The position numbers and the translations under genes were made by a program. The notes beneath the pieces are model-generated. The model had not been told where the DNA came from. It was given only the letters and a program-made list of their open reading frames with translations, and did no database searches. A DNA stretch of 64,000 nucleotides from an uncultured Pelagibacteraceae bacterium (lineage in GTDB: Bacteria > Pseudomonadota > Alphaproteobacteria > Pelagibacterales > Pelagibacteraceae), in contig CABYVA010000003.1 in NCBI GenBank assembly GCA_902522325.1, positions 1 to 64,000 on the forward strand, written 5' to 3'. The first letter of the stretch is position 1. Every line of letters begins with the position of its first letter. Shown one piece after another: positions 1 through 7,592 of this stretch.

Positions 1-2
1 TG

Positions 3-83
3 ATTTACGTTATTTTCATAAGTTTTAAAATGTCTGGTATTTCAAAAATTTTAAAAAATCTTAAAGATCCTAGAAGAAATTAA
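3..83 (+). CDS. C-terminal fragment of an unidentified protein
   Basis: Only this frame is open from the window edge to a TAA at 81-83; the other two plus frames hit stops within 30 bases. It encodes about 26 residues, a short hydrophobic stretch (IYVIFISF) followed by a basic tail ending in KDPRRN. The next gene begins four bases later, so the two are probably co-transcribed. An internal ATG at position 30 would give a 17-residue peptide, but a tail of an upstream gene is more likely. I cannot assign a family. Confidence 0.45.
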   Translation: MYVIFISFKMSGISKILKNLKDPRRN

Positions 84-87
84 AAAA

Positions 88-801
88 ATGTCTAAATATT
101 TAATTTTTGGAGCAACAGGTTCAATTGGATCAAAATTATCGGAAAAACTTTATGAGTCTAATAAAGATATTCATTTAATTGGAAGAGATGAAGATGAGCT
201 TAAAAAATTATCTTCAAAACTTAACTGCGAATATACAATTCTAGATATTTTGTCTGATAATATTTCAGAATTTGTGAAAGACGAATTTAATAACATTAAT
301 ATATCCGGTGTGGCTTATTGTGTAGGTTCTATTGATTTAAAACCTTTGAAACTTGCAAGAAAACAAGATTTTGAAAGATGTTTAAATCTAAATTTTTTTC
401 CTGTTGTTGAAATTATAAAAGGTTTACAAGATAATTTAAAAAGAAACAAAGGATCAATTGTTCTTTTCTCAACAGTAGCAGTTCAGAGAGGTTTTAGTAA
501 CCATTCTATTATTTCATCTGCTAAAGGCGCTATCGAGGGATTGACTGTGTCTTTGGCTTCAGAATTTGCTCCTGATATTAGAGTTAATTGTATCGCTCCT
601 AGCTTAACTGACTCAAAAATGTCTAAACCATTATTAAAAAGCAAAATAATTACTGATGGTATTGCAAAATCACATCCTATGAAAAGAATTGGAAAAGCTG
701 AAGACGCTGCATCAATGGCAAAATTTTTACTATCTGATGAAAGTCCATGGATTACAGGCCAAATAATTGGTGTTGATGGTGGAAGATCGTCGTTAAGTTA
801 A
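88..801 (+). CDS. Atypical short-chain dehydrogenase/reductase (SDR) without the catalytic Tyr
   Basis: The 237-residue protein has a classical SDR frame. It starts with the nucleotide-binding turn GATGSIG (residues 8-14), has a Ser/Thr pair at 128-129, and ends with the usual ITGQIIGVDGG segment of enzymes that reduce or oxidise hydroxy/keto substrates with NAD(P). The YxxxK catalytic motif reads ISSAK at 142-146: Lys146 is kept but the Tyr position is Ile142, confirmed from the codons att-tca-tct-gct-aaa. The NNAG motif is also replaced, by CVG. It may therefore bind a dinucleotide without normal SDR catalysis. It lies 38 bp upstream of a photolyase-like gene on the same strand and is probably co-transcribed with it. 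The substrate is unknown. Confidence 0.85.
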   Translation: MSKYLIFGATGSIGSKLSEKLYESNKDIHLIGRDEDELKKLSSKLNCEYTILDILSDNISEFVKDEFNNINISGVAYCVGSIDLKPLKLARKQDFERCLNLNFFPVVEIIKGLQDNLKRNKGSIVLFSTVAVQRGFSNHSIISSAKGAIEGLTVSLASEFAPDIRVNCIAPSLTDSKMSKPLLKSKIITDGIAKSHPMKRIGKAEDAASMAKFLLSDESPWITGQIIGVDGGRSSLS

Positions 802-839
802 TAAATACTCATTTATTCATTATTAAAAATTTATTTGCT

Positions 840-1985
840 ATGAATTTTGAACCTTCAAGAAAATCTGCTGTTGAAAGACTTGAAAATTTTGTTGAAAATA
901 ACTTAATAGAATATTCTAAGCTAAGAAACTTTGACTTTGGACCAAATAATAGAAAGAATATTTCTTGTTTATCACCTTATATAACTCATGGAAGTTTAAC
1001 TGAAATAGAAATAATTAATAAAGCATTAAAAAAACACTCTTTTATTAAAAGCGAAAAGTTTGTACAAGAAATTTTATGGAGAATTTATTGGAGAGGCTGG
1101 TTAGAATTAAGACCAAAAGTGTGGTCAGATTATCTAACTGATTTAAGTAATTTAAAATTAAAATTTAAAAATAATCAAAATTACTTAAATGCAATAAATG
1201 GAAAAACTAACATAGATTGTTTTAATTTTTGGGTAGATGAACTTAAAAAACAAAATTATCTTCATAATCATACTAGAATGTGGTTTGCAAGTATTTGGAT
1301 ATTCACTTTAAAACTACCATGGCAGCTTGGTGCTGAATTTTTTATGAAATATCTTTGCGATGGTGATAGTGCTTCAAATACTTTAGGTTGGAAATGGGTA
1401 GCTGGAATTCAAACTAAAGGTAAAAATTATATTGCTTCAGAATGGAATATAAAAAAATTCACTGATAATAGATTTAATAATATCAAACTTAATGAAAATC
1501 CAGTTCCAATAGCAGATGATAGAAATTATACAGTTGTTAATAATAGTTTTTTAAACGCTCCCTTATCTAACGATAAAGATCTATTAATATTTGACAACAA
1601 TTTATCTTTTGAACAATCCGACTTTAAGGACCAATTATTCAAAAATATTTATTTTGTATTTAATGGAAATGAAACAAGACAAATAAAACTAGACGAAAAA
1701 GTTATTAGTTTTAAAAAGTCCCTTATTGATAGTAAAATCAAAGATTTAAAAAATAAATCTTTGAATTGTAGGATAATTAATATTCAAGATTTAAAAAGTA
1801 TGAAAGAAAATTTATTGGCTTTATATCCAACAATTAGTGAAAATCTTGATTATATAAATTCAAATAGTCTTAAAAACATTAATTTTCTATTTAGAAAAAT
1901 TGATCAATATTCTTGGAAATATTGTAATAAAGGTTTTTTTAATTTTAAAAATTATATACCAAAGATAATTCAAGAATTTATTTAG
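840..1985 (+). CDS. Photolyase/cryptochrome-type FAD-binding protein with swapped domain order
   Basis: The 381-residue protein begins directly with the photolyase helical FAD domain: LSPYITHG near 44-51, WRIYWRGWLE near 80-89, HNHTRMW near 142-148, and DGDSASNTLGWKW from about 174. These are the flavin-binding and tryptophan-rich motifs of DNA photolyases and cryptochromes. The alpha/beta antenna domain normally found at the N-terminus is missing there. Instead, residues from about 243 onward show alternating strand-like (LLIFDNN, IYFVFNG) and helical stretches, including FKKSLIDSKIKDL near 292-304. That segment resembles the helix of the photolyase alpha/beta domain. The protein ends with a GFFNFKNYIP segment. 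The likely role is blue-light-dependent repair or sensing. No ribosome-binding site is visible. It converges with and overlaps the DUF2256 gene by 8 bp. Confidence 0.85.
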   Translation: MNFEPSRKSAVERLENFVENNLIEYSKLRNFDFGPNNRKNISCLSPYITHGSLTEIEIINKALKKHSFIKSEKFVQEILWRIYWRGWLELRPKVWSDYLTDLSNLKLKFKNNQNYLNAINGKTNIDCFNFWVDELKKQNYLHNHTRMWFASIWIFTLKLPWQLGAEFFMKYLCDGDSASNTLGWKWVAGIQTKGKNYIASEWNIKKFTDNRFNNIKLNENPVPIADDRNYTVVNNSFLNAPLSNDKDLLIFDNNLSFEQSDFKDQLFKNIYFVFNGNETRQIKLDEKVISFKKSLIDSKIKDLKNKSLNCRIINIQDLKSMKENLLALYPTISENLDYINSNSLKNINFLFRKIDQYSWKYCNKGFFNFKNYIPKIIQEFI

Positions 1986-2103
1986 AAGAACATTTTTTAG
2001 AACAATACTTAATTCGATCCCAGTTTAATCTCCATTTTTTTCTCCAAACGAAAGGTCTTTTACAAACTGGACAAATTTTGGAAGGTAAATTTTGTTTATT
2101 CAT
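1978..2103 (-). CDS. DUF2256 family small zinc-binding protein
   Basis: This 41-residue gene is easily missed. The peptide has four cysteines in two pairs: CPVC at 11-14 and CSKKC at 34-38, flanking WRKKWRLNWD. This is the DUF2256 signature, and such peptides commonly sit beside photolyase/cryptochrome genes. Its ATG overlaps the stop codon of the upstream DUF393 gene in an ATGA arrangement, indicating translational coupling. Its 3' end overlaps the convergent photolyase gene. The cysteine spacing suggests a small zinc ribbon. A biochemical role is not established; a nucleic-acid or photolyase-partner function is inferred from its neighbours. Confidence 0.88.
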   Translation of the reverse strand: MNKQNLPSKICPVCKRPFVWRKKWRLNWDRIKYCSKKCSSK

Positions 2104-2450
2104 CTTAGTTGATTTTTATTTTTTAAAAATAAAAAGTAAGCAACTATTTCATAACCGTAGTGAAATAAAAAAAATATAGGCTTAATAGAAAATATTTTTG
2201 CCAAAAAATTATATTTTGGTATTTTAGACCAAATTATAATAAAAGCTTTAGCTCCCCCTATTACCTTTCCGTCTTGGATTATATGAAGTCTTCTTAATAG
2301 TTCTTCCTGTGATTTAGATGTTAATTTTAACGCTTGATCATTGTTTGTAATATCAATCCATTCTAAATTGCTATCTGCAATTTTTTTGTAGTGATTTATC
2401 TCCATTCTGCAAACACTACACGAATTATTAAAAAAAACTTTAATTGCCAT
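2100..2450 (-). CDS. DUF393 family thiol-disulfide-like protein
   Basis: The 116-residue protein opens with a beta strand and a CxxC pair (CSVCRMEI, residues 11-18), as in DUF393 (YuxK-like) proteins with a thioredoxin/glutaredoxin-like fold. The middle holds WIDI and the LHIIQDGKVIGGAKAF segment typical of the family. The C-terminal third is hydrophobic and may associate with the membrane. Its start overlaps the upstream photolyase-related gene by 11 bp and its stop overlaps the DUF2256 start, so the three genes form one unit. Related DUF393 genes recur next to cryptochrome genes. No substrate is known. Confidence 0.85.
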   Translation of the reverse strand: MAIKVFFNNSCSVCRMEINHYKKIADSNLEWIDITNNDQALKLTSKSQEELLRRLHIIQDGKVIGGAKAFIIIWSKIPKYNFLAKIFSIKPIFFLFHYGYEIVAYFLFLKNKNQLR

Positions 2451-3936
2451 AAGTATTTTTATTTATAAACTTTTCAGCCTCTGACAATATTAATTTTTTC
2501 CTTTCGGGTTTCATTTTGTCAAAAATTCTTACCATCATTGAAAGTCTTGGATTTTTTAAAAAAAATGATCGATTTCTATTTATAAACCTCCAATACAATC
2601 CATCCATAGTATTGCACCAATCTCCTTTTTTAAAATCCATCATTTTCATAAAATAACTTGAACCACAAATATATGGTTTAGTTGCAAATATTCCACCCTC
2701 ACTAAATAAACCCATTCCATAAACATTTGGTACCATCACCCAATCTGAAGAGTCTACAAACATTTCCATAAACCATTTGTAAACAATTTTAGGTTTTAAT
2801 TCACATAGGTTCATTATATTTGAAAGTATCATCAGTCTTTCAATATGATGTGACCATCCTTGATTTAATGCATTCTTAATTGCATAATCCAAAGGTGGCA
2901 AACCTGTTGTACCTTCGTACCAAGAGTCTTTCATTTTTCTATTTTGCTTAAAGAAATTTCTTGTCTCCATTTCATCACTATACTTTTGATAAACTCCTCT
3001 CATAAACTCTCTCCAACCTATAACTTGTCTTATATAACCTTCTAAAGAATTAATTCTAATTTTATTTTTTTTATGAAATTCTAGAGTTTTAAAAATTATA
3101 AATTCAGGAGTTATAAGGCCTAAATTTATATAGGGGCTTAAAGCACTATGGAATAAAATATTATTTTTTTGATCAACTGCATCTTCGTAATCGCCAAATA
3201 AATTTGATTTTTCTTTTAAAAAAAAATTTAGAAGTTTAACAACGTCATTATACTCAGTTGCAAACCAAAAATTTTGAGTATTGCCTGGATGATCTTTAAA
3301 CATTTTTTCAATAATAGGTTTTAAATTCTTTGTATGTTTTGTTTCCTTAAGACTTGGAAACTTTGGAACTTTAATATTTTTTGGTAGTTTTTTTCTGTTA
3401 TCTTCATCAAAACTCCATTTCCCTCCTTCTGGGTTTCCGTCTTTTTTCATTAATATATTTAGTTTTTGTCGCGTACCTTTATAAAATGTTGCCATGAATG
3501 GTCTTTTATTTTTTGACAAGTAATCATTAAATTCTTCCCTAGAATTTAAAAACATGGGCGATTTAATTTTGTTCCAAATTAAACTGTTATTTTTTACAAA
3601 ATTTCGAATTTTTTTTTCAAAAAATTTATCTTCAATTTCAAAGCTTGTAATTTCTTTAATTTTTTTTAGTTTAATAAATTTTTTAACTTTATCTAAATAA
3701 TCTTTTTTAAAATCACTTGAGTCAATTTTAGTATATTCAACTTTGAATTTATTTTTTTTTAAACTTTCAGCATAAGATCTCATTGAGGATAAAAATAATA
3801 ATATCTTTAATTTATGATGTCTTTCATATGTGCAAAGCTCATAATCTTCCGCCATATATATGATGTGACTAGTTTTATACTGTTCTAGATTTTTTAAGGG
3901 AAATAATTGGTTCCCAAGAACTATAAATAAATTCAT
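2440..3936 (-). CDS. Cryptochrome/photolyase-related protein (DPRP family)
   Basis: The 498-residue protein belongs to the deoxyribodipyrimidine photolyase-related family, the prokaryotic (6-4) photolyase/cryptochrome branch. It begins with the N-terminal Rossmann segment (MNLFIVLGNQLFP). The helical FAD domain has IRQVIGWREFMRG, DWVMVPNVYGMG and GGIFATKPYICG. In the iron-sulfur members (PhrB/CryB type) a CxxC and a further Cys follow the KMSDY-like motif. Here KMMDFKKGDWC leaves one Cys and removes the CxxC segment, so the canonical 4Fe-4S site cannot form. Likely role: light-dependent repair or photoreception. It is first of three overlapping genes, followed by DUF393 and DUF2256. Confidence 0.9.
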   Translation of the reverse strand: MNLFIVLGNQLFPLKNLEQYKTSHIIYMAEDYELCTYERHHKLKILLFLSSMRSYAESLKKNKFKVEYTKIDSSDFKKDYLDKVKKFIKLKKIKEITSFEIEDKFFEKKIRNFVKNNSLIWNKIKSPMFLNSREEFNDYLSKNKRPFMATFYKGTRQKLNILMKKDGNPEGGKWSFDEDNRKKLPKNIKVPKFPSLKETKHTKNLKPIIEKMFKDHPGNTQNFWFATEYNDVVKLLNFFLKEKSNLFGDYEDAVDQKNNILFHSALSPYINLGLITPEFIIFKTLEFHKKNKIRINSLEGYIRQVIGWREFMRGVYQKYSDEMETRNFFKQNRKMKDSWYEGTTGLPPLDYAIKNALNQGWSHHIERLMILSNIMNLCELKPKIVYKWFMEMFVDSSDWVMVPNVYGMGLFSEGGIFATKPYICGSSYFMKMMDFKKGDWCNTMDGLYWRFINRNRSFFLKNPRLSMMVRIFDKMKPERKKLILSEAEKFINKNTYGN

Positions 3937-4000
3937 TGAATAAACTTAATATATCAAAGAATATTTATATTGAATGTGGCAGGTTATACCTTTTTTAATT

Positions 4001-4393
4001 TTACTTATAAATTTTATCTATTTCTACCTGATAAGAGTTAACCAACTTATTATTTTGATTTGCAATCCCCACAACATCAATCATTTCTTTAATCATTTTA
4101 TCAGTTGCACCTTTTTTTTTAGCAGCAAATGTATGAGATCTTATACAATAGTCACAGCTATTAGTAATTGAGACAGCCACATAAATAAGCTCTTTTGTAA
4201 CTGGGTCTAAAGCTCCCTTTTTCATTATTTGTTTAAGATTATTCCATGTTCTTTCTAAATTATCTGGATTATTTGCTAAAGATCGCCAAAAATTAGGAAT
4301 TTTATTTATTTTTCTAGAGAGCTTTATCTCATTAAATATTTTTTTTACTTTTCCCTTAGCCTTTTTTTCATTGATTGGTTTGAATATCGTCAT
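4001..4393 (-). CDS. Carboxymuconolactone decarboxylase/AhpD-like family protein
   Basis: The 130-residue helical protein carries the peroxidase-related AhpD-type motif CDYCIRSH, with Cys80, Cys83 and His87, inside the carboxymuconolactone decarboxylase fold (KELIYVAVSITNSCDYC). In AhpD-like proteins this CxxC reduces peroxides or relays thiol electrons, so an alkylhydroperoxidase-type antioxidant function is more likely than true decarboxylase activity. A good AAGGAG ribosome-binding site lies a few bases before the ATG, within the 11-bp gap after the EamA gene stop, so the two are probably co-transcribed. The substrate is not known. Confidence 0.85.
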   Translation of the reverse strand: MTIFKPINEKKAKGKVKKIFNEIKLSRKINKIPNFWRSLANNPDNLERTWNNLKQIMKKGALDPVTKELIYVAVSITNSCDYCIRSHTFAAKKKGATDKMIKEMIDVVGIANQNNKLVNSYQVEIDKIYK

Positions 4394-4404
4394 TTTGCTC
4401 CTTT

Positions 4405-5310
4405 TTAATTTAATGCAATAAATCTTCGATTTTCTTTAATTGTTAAGCTGTAATATGTTATTGATAAGAAAATTAAAAAACCACCAATAATAGTGCTGTT
4501 GTTTGGGATTTCATTAATTCCAAAAAAAGGTAACCAAACCCAGAAAATTCCACCCACTATTTCTGTTAATGAAAGTAAGGTTAGTTCTGCAGCTGGCAAA
4601 GCCTTTGATCCTATAGAATACAAAATTAAACCCAAACAAACTAAGGTTCCATGTAAAGAAAATAAACCTTGATTGTAATTTGATGATAAAAAATTCCCTT
4701 TAGAATTAATAATAATTATAGCTGACACAAATACACAAAATAGACCTGAAAGAGCAACTGTTGTAAACTTCGGCGTTTCTTTTCTCCATCTTAAAGAAAC
4801 AGAAAAAACAGAAAATCCCAACGCTGACAGCAATCCAAATAATAATCCCATTAAAGAACTTTTGCTTGTATCGCCAAATGCCATTAGTGTTATTCCTGTA
4901 GCTGCAATTATTATTGCAATCCAAACATTTGTTGATATTTTTTCTTTTAAAAATAAAAAACCTAGTAAAGCTGTTATAACTGGCATAGCTGCTAAACAAA
5001 GCAAAGTAACAGCGGCTGTAGTGTTGGTAATTGACCATATAAATGTTATCATGGCCACTCCTAACCCAATACCTCCGATTAAACCTGACCAACCTATATG
5101 AAAGTAATTTTTATAAAAATTTTTTCCTTCTTCAAAAAATAGAAAAAAATTTAAAATTAAAAAAATTGTAATTCCTCTAGTAAATATATATTGCCAAGGA
5201 AATAAATTTGGTTGATCCATATAACGAACAACCAATGGACCAAATGACCATAGCAAGCCAGCTAATAGCACTACTGGGATAGCAGATTTTTGATTTTTTA
5301 TATATTCCAT
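4405..5310 (-). CDS. EamA/DMT-family membrane transporter
   Basis: The 301-residue protein has about ten hydrophobic helices arranged as two EamA repeats, typical of drug/metabolite transporters that export or import small organic solutes. Visible family marks include GLLWSFGPLVVRYMD at the start, TTAAVTLLCLAAMPVITALLG at the end of the first repeat, and SKALPAAELTLLSLTEIVGG in the second. It sits between moeA and the AhpD-like gene on the same strand. Substrate cannot be predicted. It is one of three EamA proteins in the window. Confidence 0.9.
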   Translation of the reverse strand: MEYIKNQKSAIPVVLLAGLLWSFGPLVVRYMDQPNLFPWQYIFTRGITIFLILNFFLFFEEGKNFYKNYFHIGWSGLIGGIGLGVAMITFIWSITNTTAAVTLLCLAAMPVITALLGFLFLKEKISTNVWIAIIIAATGITLMAFGDTSKSSLMGLLFGLLSALGFSVFSVSLRWRKETPKFTTVALSGLFCVFVSAIIIINSKGNFLSSNYNQGLFSLHGTLVCLGLILYSIGSKALPAAELTLLSLTEIVGGIFWVWLPFFGINEIPNNSTIIGGFLIFLSITYYSLTIKENRRFIALN

Positions 5311-5359
5311 TTTGGAATGTTTATTATTTATATTTAATCACTACAATAAAAATTAATCT

Positions 5360-6616
5360 TTATAGAAAATGATTTTTGTCCCATCCAAGTGGAATATAGC
5401 AATCAATTATTTCATTTTTCTTAAATGTTGATTTTCCTGCTTTAAATAAACTCCACACGTTACTTTTTACAAAAGATTTTATTCTAAATGACTCTTGACC
5501 CGTTAAAACTTCAATATACAAATTTCCACTCTTGGTTGTGATTAGTTTACTTTTTAAAAATCTTGTAAAATTTTTCTTTTTTTCAAATTTATTTTTTAAT
5601 CTAGCCTTAAATGACTTTTCAGACTTCACACCTAGTATGTTTAATAAATAAGGATAAACAAAAAACCTAAAACATGCTGCTGAAGAAATTGGATTGCCAG
5701 GTAAACCAAAAAAAGATTTTTCTTTATTTTTAAATTTTGCGAACATTATTGGTTTGCCAGGTCTAATTGCTAAACCTTTAAAATATTTTGATAGTTTAAA
5801 TTTTTTTATTACCTTAGGTACAAAATCAAATTTTCCTGCTGATACCGCTCCATTTGTAATTATAATGTCATATTTAGAATTAAAATTTTTGTTGATAATT
5901 TTTTTAAACAATTGATCATCATTATCCCTTAATATACCTCCATCAATTAGATCAAAGAATAAATTTTTTGATAGAGATTTTATATAATGAATATTTGAAT
6001 TTCTGACCTTCCAGTCCGGTATATTATTTTTTTCTGAAATTTCGTTTCCAGTTGAATAAAAAACTATTAAAGGTTTCTTTTTTACGTTAATTTTTTCAAT
6101 TCCAAGAGTTTTTAAAGCAAGTATATGTGAAGAATTAATGATTTCGCCTGAAGAAATTATTTTATCACCCTTTTTATAATCAGAACCGGCAAATCTTACA
6201 TTGTTATTTTTAGGAATTTTTTTATCAATTATTATAAATTTAGGTTTTTTTTTACTTGGATAAAAAATTATTTTTTCAATTGGTATAATCGTATCAAAAC
6301 CATTAGGCAACAATCCTCCTGTCATAATTGCGAAAGTTTGAAACTTTTTTATTTTCTTTGAGCTTGGCTTGTTTCCTGCGGCTATTGTGCCTAAAATCTT
6401 AAATAATTTACTTTTCTTTTTACTTAAATTTTTTGTATCTTTAGAATTTATAGCAAAACCATCAAATGATGAATTATCTGCAGAAGGATAAAGTGTATTT
6501 GAATATATATTTTTTGCACAAACTCTATTTAAACTTTTTGAACTTTTAATATATTCATTCTTTATAAATATTTTGCTTTCTTTAAGTATTTTTAAAGCTT
6601 GGCTATAAGATTTCAT
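5360..6616 (-). CDS. moeA: Molybdopterin molybdotransferase MoeA
   Basis: The 418-residue protein matches MoeA in length and order. It has an N-terminal SYSQAL helix, then ADNSSFDGFAINS (the SxxDGxA motif of the molybdenum insertion site). A MoCF-like domain follows with STGNE and NGAVSAGKFDFVPKV, then RPGKPIMFAK and GLPGNPISS. The enzyme inserts molybdate into adenylylated molybdopterin, the last step of molybdenum-cofactor synthesis. No molybdoenzyme or other mo-cofactor gene is in the window. The nearby formate dehydrogenase is metal-free and does not need it. Divergent from the SufU-like gene across a 33-bp AT-rich gap. Confidence 0.92.
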   Translation of the reverse strand: MKSYSQALKILKESKIFIKNEYIKSSKSLNRVCAKNIYSNTLYPSADNSSFDGFAINSKDTKNLSKKKSKLFKILGTIAAGNKPSSKKIKKFQTFAIMTGGLLPNGFDTIIPIEKIIFYPSKKKPKFIIIDKKIPKNNNVRFAGSDYKKGDKIISSGEIINSSHILALKTLGIEKINVKKKPLIVFYSTGNEISEKNNIPDWKVRNSNIHYIKSLSKNLFFDLIDGGILRDNDDQLFKKIINKNFNSKYDIIITNGAVSAGKFDFVPKVIKKFKLSKYFKGLAIRPGKPIMFAKFKNKEKSFFGLPGNPISSAACFRFFVYPYLLNILGVKSEKSFKARLKNKFEKKKNFTRFLKSKLITTKSGNLYIEVLTGQESFRIKSFVKSNVWSLFKAGKSTFKKNEIIDCYIPLGWDKNHFL

Positions 6617-6649
6617 ATTTATATTATATAAGTAAACACAAAAATTTAA

Positions 6650-7048
6650 ATGGATTTAGAAATATTAAATATTGCGTCTGATACGGATAATAATAAAAAT
6701 ATTAAGAATCATACCCATCATTCAAAATTAAAAAATTCTTTATGCGGCGATGAAATAGAAATTAAATTAGTTATAAAAGACGATAAGATAATTGATTTTG
6801 GCTACCAAGGTAAATCGTGCATTTATTGCCAAGCTTCAGCAAGTTTACTTTCAAAAATTTCAATCAATAACAAAAAAAACAAGTTAAATGAATTATGTGA
6901 TGATGTGAAATTATATTTTGATGGTAATCTTAAAATTATTGAAGATAAATGGATGTCTTTAAAAAAACTATTTAAAAAAGAAAACCTTTCTCGAAAAGAA
7001 TGTATACTATTACCTTTTAAAACATTAAAAAGAATAGTAAAAATTTGA
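6650..7048 (+). CDS. SufU/IscU-like iron-sulfur cluster assembly protein
   Basis: The 132-residue protein has the IscU/NifU N-terminal fold with Cys32, Asp34, Cys57 and Cys118. The Cys32-to-Cys57 distance (25 residues) equals that of Bacillus SufU, whose Cys/Asp set binds zinc and accepts sulfur from SufS. An extra Cys60 gives CIYC. It probably transfers sulfur to, or scaffolds, clusters in the SUF pathway. No other suf genes are visible here, so the assignment rests on sequence alone. It is followed after four bases by the HPP gene. A His-rich HTHH stretch near residue 21 is a local oddity. Confidence 0.82.
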   Translation: MDLEILNIASDTDNNKNIKNHTHHSKLKNSLCGDEIEIKLVIKDDKIIDFGYQGKSCIYCQASASLLSKISINNKKNKLNELCDDVKLYFDGNLKIIEDKWMSLKKLFKKENLSRKECILLPFKTLKRIVKI

Positions 7049-7052
7049 CTCG

Positions 7053-7511
7053 ATGGTTAATTTAAAAAAATCCTTTTTAGCTGGCATTTTTTCAATCATT
7101 ACAATCAGTATATTAACTGTTTTAACTTACAAAACTGAATATGGCATATTTTTATTAGCCTCTTTTGGCTCTTCAATGGTTTTATTATATGGATATCCGG
7201 AAAGTCCTTTTGCTCAACCAAAAAATGTTTTTTTTGGACATCTTATAACTGCATTGGTTGGATTATTTTTTCTTAACTTTGTTACACTTCCTATTTATAT
7301 AATAATTCCCTTAGCAGTTGGTTTTGGAGTTGGTTTAATGATTTTTTTAAATGTTACTCATCCGCCTGCAGGTGGAAATCCGATTATAGTTATTATTGGA
7401 AGTGTTTCGTTTGATTACTTGTTGAGTCCAGTGATAACAGGTTCAATAATAATTATTGTTTTTGCAATAATAATTAACCGTTTTATTTTAAAAAAATCGT
7501 ATCCAAGTTAA
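7053..7511 (+). CDS. HPP family integral membrane protein
   Basis: The 152-residue protein has four to five hydrophobic helices. It carries the HPP-family motif THPPAGGNP near residues 105-113 and the paired segment ASFGSSMVLLYGYPESPFAQP after the second helix. Both are diagnostic of this family, members of which have been linked to nitrite transport in plastids and cyanobacteria. Whether this one transports nitrite is not shown. It starts four bases after the SufU-like gene stop and is probably translationally coupled to it. Confidence 0.88.
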   Translation: MVNLKKSFLAGIFSIITISILTVLTYKTEYGIFLLASFGSSMVLLYGYPESPFAQPKNVFFGHLITALVGLFFLNFVTLPIYIIIPLAVGFGVGLMIFLNVTHPPAGGNPIIVIIGSVSFDYLLSPVITGSIIIIVFAIIINRFILKKSYPS

Positions 7512-7592
7512 AAATATTTCATTTGCTTGGACCTCAAAAATAATGTTAGATGCCGTATAAAAATTAATAGTTTAAATTATATAGGAGAGTAA

